From: Patescibacteria group bacterium
GTDB taxonomy: Bacteria; Patescibacteriota; Patescibacteriia; UBA2591; PGYQ01
Direction of reading: 5' to 3'
Assembly (NCBI GenBank): GCA_020057535.1
Contig: JAGVFS010000082.1
Span: 1 to 7,775 of the forward strand
DNA length: 7,775 bases
Below are positions 4,311 through 7,775 of the stretch, piece by piece. The first letter of the stretch is position 1; the number at the start of each line of letters is the position of its first letter. The notes below the pieces were generated by a model. The model did not search any database and was not told where the DNA came from. It was given only the letters and a program-made list of their open reading frames with translations. Both the position numbers and the translations under genes were made by a program.

Positions 4311-5589
4311 TTGCGCAAGTTTTCTTGAGAAACTCTATGGCTTTTTTATTAATTAATTCTCCTTTGAGATATTTTTTGTAATTTTCTGATTGAAATCGTT
4401 CCTGAATTTCTTTATCAGTTGAATAAACTTTTAATAAATTATTTATTTGTTCAGCTATTTCTTCTTCTGAAACTTCTAAATTTTCATTTTTAATAATTTC
4501 TTGAATAATTAAAATTGACCTGATTCTTTTTATAGCTAATGGTTGAAATTCTTTTTTAAAATCTTCTTCGGTTTTTTTAAGATGATTTAAATAATCTTTT
4601 ATTTTTATCCCTTGATTTACAATTTCTTGTTCTAATTCTAAAAACATTTTTTCTGTTTCCATTTTAATTAAATTATCTGAAATTTCTTCAAAATTTGATT
4701 TATTCATAATTTGTTCAAAAATTTCATTTTCAAATTTTTCGTCAATTTTTAATTTTTCTTCAATTTCTAAATTTTTTTCAAGTTGTTTTAATAAATCTTT
4801 AAAGGTTTTAAATTCTCCTAAACTTTTTGCAAATTCATCATTTAATTCAGGAAGATCCATTTGATAAACTGAATTTATTTTAATTTTAAAATTTATTATT
4901 TTATTTGCTAAATTTTTATTAAAATAATTTTCCGGCATTTTTAATTCAAATTCTTTTTCATCTTTTTGCTCAAGTCCTATTAAATTTTCATTAAATCCGG
5001 GAATAAAAAACGGTTCGCCAACAATTATTAAATGATTTTTAATTTGACCATCTTCCAAGGGAATTTTATTATCAAACATTTCAATATCAATTTTTACTTT
5101 ATCTTCTTTTTTTATTTTTCTGTTTACTAACACCTCTTTAGCTTTTGATTTTTGCAATTTTTTTACAATTTCATCAATTTTTTTTGGATCAATTTTTATT
5201 TTAGGTTTTTTTATTTTAATATTTTTATAATCGCATAATTTTACTTTTGGCAAAAGATCAACTATGGCTTTATAAACAATTGGCTGTCCGGGAACTAAAA
5301 TTTGTATATCAATTTTTGGCTGGTCAATAACTTTTAATTTTTCTTTATTAATTATTTCAAAATAATCTTGACTAATTATTTTATCCAAAGCCTCTTGATA
5401 AATTTCCATTTCACCGACTGTTTTTTTAATTATTTCATATGGGGCTTTGCCCGGTCTAAATCCGGAAATTTTTATTTTTTGAGAAATTTTATTGGCTGCT
5501 TTATTTAAATAAGGAATCATCTCTTCAAGACCCACTTCGCAAAGTAATTCTAATTGGGTTTGTGTAATTTCTTTAATTTTTTTTAACAT
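4306..5589 (-). CDS. tig: Trigger factor, ribosome-bound chaperone and peptidyl-prolyl isomerase
   Basis: Trigger factor docks at the ribosome exit tunnel and shields nascent chains. The 427 residues match the usual length of about 430. The N-terminal domain (1 to about 115) contains the ribosome-binding signature GFRPGKAP at 43-50. The FKBP-like isomerase domain spans about 155-243, with FIPGF at 195-199. The junction PELNDEFAKSLG (247-258) is typical of the start of the C-terminal chaperone arms (about 245-427), which are rich in Lys and Glu. The protein is strongly Lys/Ile/Glu biased, as expected from the base composition. The ATG at 5589 has no Shine-Dalgarno. It lies 158 nt downstream of lysS on the same strand and converges with the isomerase gene, whose terminator it shares. 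Confidence 0.95.
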   Translation of the reverse strand: MLKKIKEITQTQLELLCEVGLEEMIPYLNKAANKISQKIKISGFRPGKAPYEIIKKTVGEMEIYQEALDKIISQDYFEIINKEKLKVIDQPKIDIQILVPGQPIVYKAIVDLLPKVKLCDYKNIKIKKPKIKIDPKKIDEIVKKLQKSKAKEVLVNRKIKKEDKVKIDIEMFDNKIPLEDGQIKNHLIIVGEPFFIPGFNENLIGLEQKDEKEFELKMPENYFNKNLANKIINFKIKINSVYQMDLPELNDEFAKSLGEFKTFKDLLKQLEKNLEIEEKLKIDEKFENEIFEQIMNKSNFEEISDNLIKMETEKMFLELEQEIVNQGIKIKDYLNHLKKTEEDFKKEFQPLAIKRIRSILIIQEIIKNENLEVSEEEIAEQINNLLKVYSTDKEIQERFQSENYKKYLKGELINKKAIEFLKKTCAI

Positions 5590-5685
5590 AAAATAAAAAA
5601 TAAATTAAGAATTTTAATTTCTAAACGCTAACTTTGAAATAAAAATACACTCCCCCCTACTCTCTCGTTTTGAAATTTCATAAAA

Positions 5686-5751
5686 TTAAAATAATAATCA
5701 CAATATTTCTAAAATCGAACTTCTAAACATTTTCAAACATTATTATTTTAA
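5686..5751. repeat. 13-bp inverted repeat between lysS and tig, loop of 40 nt
   Basis: TTAAAATAATAAT (5686-5698) is the exact reverse complement of 5739-5751. The right arm includes the lysS stop codon. On the minus strand the second arm is followed by TTTTATG, so it could be a weak AU-rich terminator or a processing stem in a joint lysS-tig message. Its purely A/T makeup makes chance possible. The rest of the 158-nt gap holds a C6 tract (5652-5657) and no gene. Confidence 0.3.
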
Positions 5752-7220
5752 CAATTTTCTATTTTTTTAAATCTCATTAACGGAAAAATCTGACATTCAC
5801 GCGCTGATTTGTTCATTAAAAACGCAAAAACGCGTTCTGACATTCCAAAACCGCAAGTGGGAGGCATACCGTATTTCAACGCTTCTACAAAATCATAATC
5901 ATACATTTGCGCTTCTTCGTCTCCGGCTTCTTTCAATTTTTGTTGCTCTTTAAATCTATTAGCTTGATCAATCGGATCATTTAATTCGCTGTAACCATTG
6001 CCTAATTCTGAACCAGCAACAATCGGTTGAAATCGTTGAGTAATTTCTGGATTTAATTCATCTTTTTTTGCCAATGGAGAAATCGCAACTGGCGCGCCAA
6101 TTAAAAACCCCGGACCAGCAATTTTTTTTCGACAAAATTTCCATAAATTATCAATCGCGCGAGTAATGTTAAAACCCTTTGTGTCATATTTTATATCTAA
6201 CTCTTTAAGTTTTGCTTCAATTTCTTTAATATTTGTTTTTAAAATATCAATGCCAGTGTATTTTTGAACTGTTTTTCTATAATCATAGATCTCCCATTTT
6301 TTACCTAAATCAATATCAAACTCGCCAATTTTAAATTTTAAAGTTCCAAAAACTTCTTGAGCGATATTTTTAAATAACTCTTCAACCAATTCCATTCCCA
6401 TTTTATAATCAGCATAAGCCCAATAAAATTCCATTTGCGTGTAATCTTGTAAATGTTCAGCGTCCATTCCTTCATTTCTAAATTGTCGACCAATTTCAAA
6501 AGTTTTTTCAAAGCCCGCAATCATTAATCGTTTTTGCCATAACTCTCCCATTGAAATTCGTAAATAAACATCAATATCCAAAGCGTTATGATGCGTTAAA
6601 AACGGACGCGCGTCCGCGCCTCCAGTGGTTGTTTCTAAAACAGGAGTTTCTACTTCTAAAAATCCTTTTTTAATCAAAAAAGCGCGAACTGTGTTCCAAA
6701 ATTTTGCTTTTTTTTCTATTATTTCGCGTATTTCTGGATTAAATAAAATATCCAAATATCTTTTTCGTAATTTTTCTTCTTCGTCTTGTATGCCATGCCA
6801 TTTTTCCGGCAAAGGACTCAATGATTTTGAAATTAATTTAAAATCACTAATTAAAAGAGTTTTTTCTTTTCTTTTAGTTAAAAATAAATTTCCCTCAACT
6901 TCAACAAAATCTCCAATGTCAATTAAATCCTTTAAAAAATCATAATCAAATGGTTTTTTAAAAAGGACGTCTTTTCTAAAAAAAAGTTGAATTTTTTCTT
7001 TACCGTCTTCTAAATGCGCAAAACAAGATCCGCCATGCAATCTAATGCTTCTTAATCGTCCAACCAAAATAATTTTAGTTTCATCTTTGAATAATTGATC
7101 AAAATTATCCAATACTTCTTTGCAAGAATGAGTTCTTTTAACGCTGGCGGGATATGGATTGATATTTTGAGAAATAATTTTATTCAATTTTTCTAATCTT
7201 GTTTCTTGTTCATTTAGCAT
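5748..7220 (-). CDS. lysS: Lysyl-tRNA synthetase, class II
   Basis: The enzyme charges tRNA-Lys with lysine using ATP. Counting 490 residues from the ATG at 7220, the N-terminal OB fold that reads the anticodon lies at about 51-130 (VGRLRSIR...FAHLEDG). Motif 1 is at 186-195 (GFLEVETPVL), motif 2 at 247-266 (FRNEGMD...TQMEFY) and motif 3 at about 458-469 (GFGMSERVFAFL). The lysine-specific signature GSELGNGYSELNDP is at 403-416, and YGMPPT is at 450-455. Motif 3 differs from the usual GLGIGIDR form but keeps the ATP-binding Arg as ER. I chose ATG 7220 over the in-frame TTG at 7235 because the peptide MLNEQETRLEKL fits the family start and the extra five residues do not. Neither start has a Shine-Dalgarno. 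Trigger factor follows on the same strand, and the ART-like gene precedes it. Confidence 0.94.
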   Translation of the reverse strand: MLNEQETRLEKLNKIISQNINPYPASVKRTHSCKEVLDNFDQLFKDETKIILVGRLRSIRLHGGSCFAHLEDGKEKIQLFFRKDVLFKKPFDYDFLKDLIDIGDFVEVEGNLFLTKRKEKTLLISDFKLISKSLSPLPEKWHGIQDEEEKLRKRYLDILFNPEIREIIEKKAKFWNTVRAFLIKKGFLEVETPVLETTTGGADARPFLTHHNALDIDVYLRISMGELWQKRLMIAGFEKTFEIGRQFRNEGMDAEHLQDYTQMEFYWAYADYKMGMELVEELFKNIAQEVFGTLKFKIGEFDIDLGKKWEIYDYRKTVQKYTGIDILKTNIKEIEAKLKELDIKYDTKGFNITRAIDNLWKFCRKKIAGPGFLIGAPVAISPLAKKDELNPEITQRFQPIVAGSELGNGYSELNDPIDQANRFKEQQKLKEAGDEEAQMYDYDFVEALKYGMPPTCGFGMSERVFAFLMNKSARECQIFPLMRFKKIENC

Positions 7221-7233
7221 AAAAAAAATAAGC

Positions 7234-7294
7234 AAAATTTATCTGATAAATTTTAAAAATTTTTAATTTTCTAATTAGCATTAAATTGCTAATT
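7234..7294 (-). promoter_or_regulatory. Two small hairpins in the leader of lysS
   Basis: AAAATTTAT (7234-7242) pairs with ATAAATTTT (7246-7254) around CTG, 14 nt before the lysS start. AATTAGCA (7273-7280) pairs with TGCTAATT (7287-7294) around TTAAAT. On the minus strand the second is followed by AGAAAATTAAAAATTTTT, so it may be a weak terminator for the ART-like gene. No T-box-like specifier arm or other known riboswitch was recognised. The remaining gap to 7395 has no gene. Confidence 0.3.
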
Positions 7295-7395
7295 TATAAA
7301 CCAAAAACTAATTTAATAGTGGTGTTTGTTGTACGAAACCTAAATCTATTTTAAGTAAAATCCTGACGTTTAGACGATGTAATTAAATTTATTTT

Positions 7396-7746
7396 TTAAT
7401 CCAAATCTTTAACTCTCTTAAATTCCTTTATATTTATATTTTCCGGTAGGGCGATATAAACATTTCTTGTAAGGTCCCCTTTTTTTTGTGGCAATCCTTG
7501 TCTTTCTCTTTGTTCTTTGTATGACAAAGGATTTTCTATTTCTGCGATACAAACATAACCATTTGGACCAGCATATTTCATGGCTTCTTTAATGTTTGAA
7601 GTAAAATATATGACCCCACCCCCCCTAACATCTATTTTTTCTACCCCAGTAGGTGTCTCGAATTCATCAAAGACTCTTTTGGTGCCATGATACAACACTT
7701 TTTTACCATCTGGTGTTTCTTGTGGTGGTACTTCTTTGCCTTTCAT
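7396..7746 (-). CDS. ADP-ribosyltransferase-fold protein, polyvalent-protein (ART-PolyVal) type
   Basis: The 116-residue protein resembles the compact ADP-ribosyltransferase domains found in phage and conjugative-element polyvalent proteins and in some effectors, which transfer ADP-ribose from NAD+ to a target. Visible landmarks in order are LYHGT at 18-22 with the likely NAD-binding His20, FDEF at 26-29, IYFTS at 46-50 with Tyr47, AMKYAG at 55-60, IENPL at 70-74, and near the end YIALPENINIKEF (97-109), where Glu102 may be the third catalytic residue. It is almost nothing but this domain. An in-frame TAA two codons before the ATG at 7746 shows that the start lies in the window and that the gene is not the tail of a longer upstream ORF. 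A TATAAAAT box sits just before the ATG. There is no Shine-Dalgarno, no signal peptide and no immunity gene in view. A G7 run lies in codons 41-43. Fold confidence is moderate, activity and target are unknown. Confidence 0.6.
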   Translation of the reverse strand: MKGKEVPPQETPDGKKVLYHGTKRVFDEFETPTGVEKIDVRGGGVIYFTSNIKEAMKYAGPNGYVCIAEIENPLSYKEQRERQGLPQKKGDLTRNVYIALPENINIKEFKRVKDLD

Positions 7747-7775
7747 ATGATTTTATATTTTATACAAATTTAATG

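Noticed and set aside
6625..6945. Plus-strand frame of 106 codons inside lysS
   Set aside because: It is antisense to a well-conserved part of lysyl-tRNA synthetase and has no motif of its own.
128..7340. Similar 15-nt segments at about 134-150 and, inverted, at about 7319-7335 (GTGGTGTT-GTTGTA)
   Set aside because: The match needs a one-base gap and is short. Among all possible pairs of positions in the window this is expected by chance, so I do not claim terminal repeats of an element.

Overview
The window looks like a piece of chromosome from a very AT-rich bacterium, roughly a quarter G+C by eye. It probably belongs to the Patescibacteria (Candidate Phyla Radiation), perhaps the Parcubacteria side. 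This rests on the low G+C, the near absence of Shine-Dalgarno sites before the housekeeping genes, the use of TAA as stop in every complete gene, the LysRS with an atypical motif 3, the SIS-type phosphoglucose/phosphomannose isomerase and the fused MEMO-AMMECR1 protein. The assignment is an inference from these traits, not a placement on a tree.

Layout. Positions 1-67 (minus) hold the first 22 codons of a gene that runs off the left edge and begins with a membrane or signal segment. Positions 68-584 have no gene but contain a perfect 17-bp hairpin, a GC-containing palindrome and a short direct repeat. Positions 585-1115 are unlike the rest: about ten hairpins in 530 bp, G/C homopolymers and a G+C-rich core (67 of 110 bases at 671-780). 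In the middle is a 69-residue minus-strand gene for a tiny exported protein ending in a classic PEP-CTERM sorting signal, preceded by the only strong Shine-Dalgarno of any gene here. Positions 1116-1445 are plain AT-rich spacer with a possible AU-only terminator.

The rest is housekeeping. A minus-strand membrane-anchored MEMO-AMMECR1 fusion (1446-3020) diverges from a plus-strand tRNA-Glu(TTC) (3117-3188) and a phosphoglucose/phosphomannose isomerase gene (3212-4252) that starts 23 nt after the tRNA. That gene converges on trigger factor (4306-5589, minus) across a shared 20-bp bidirectional terminator. Upstream of trigger factor on the same strand is lysyl-tRNA synthetase (5748-7220), and upstream of that a 116-residue ADP-ribosyltransferase-like protein (7396-7746) that looks like accessory DNA.

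How the parts relate. tRNA-Glu, LysRS and trigger factor serve translation and nascent-chain folding, and the isomerase serves sugar-phosphate metabolism. The two ends of the window carry the accessory or unusual content: the hairpin-rich PEP-CTERM locus on the left and the ART-like gene, with a G7 tract in its coding sequence, on the right. The best candidate for something undescribed is the 585-1115 locus: a minimal exosortase-type substrate embedded in a dense array of hairpins, with opposite-strand terminators and a second hairpin/Shine-Dalgarno/ATG module upstream. No exosortase is visible in the window.
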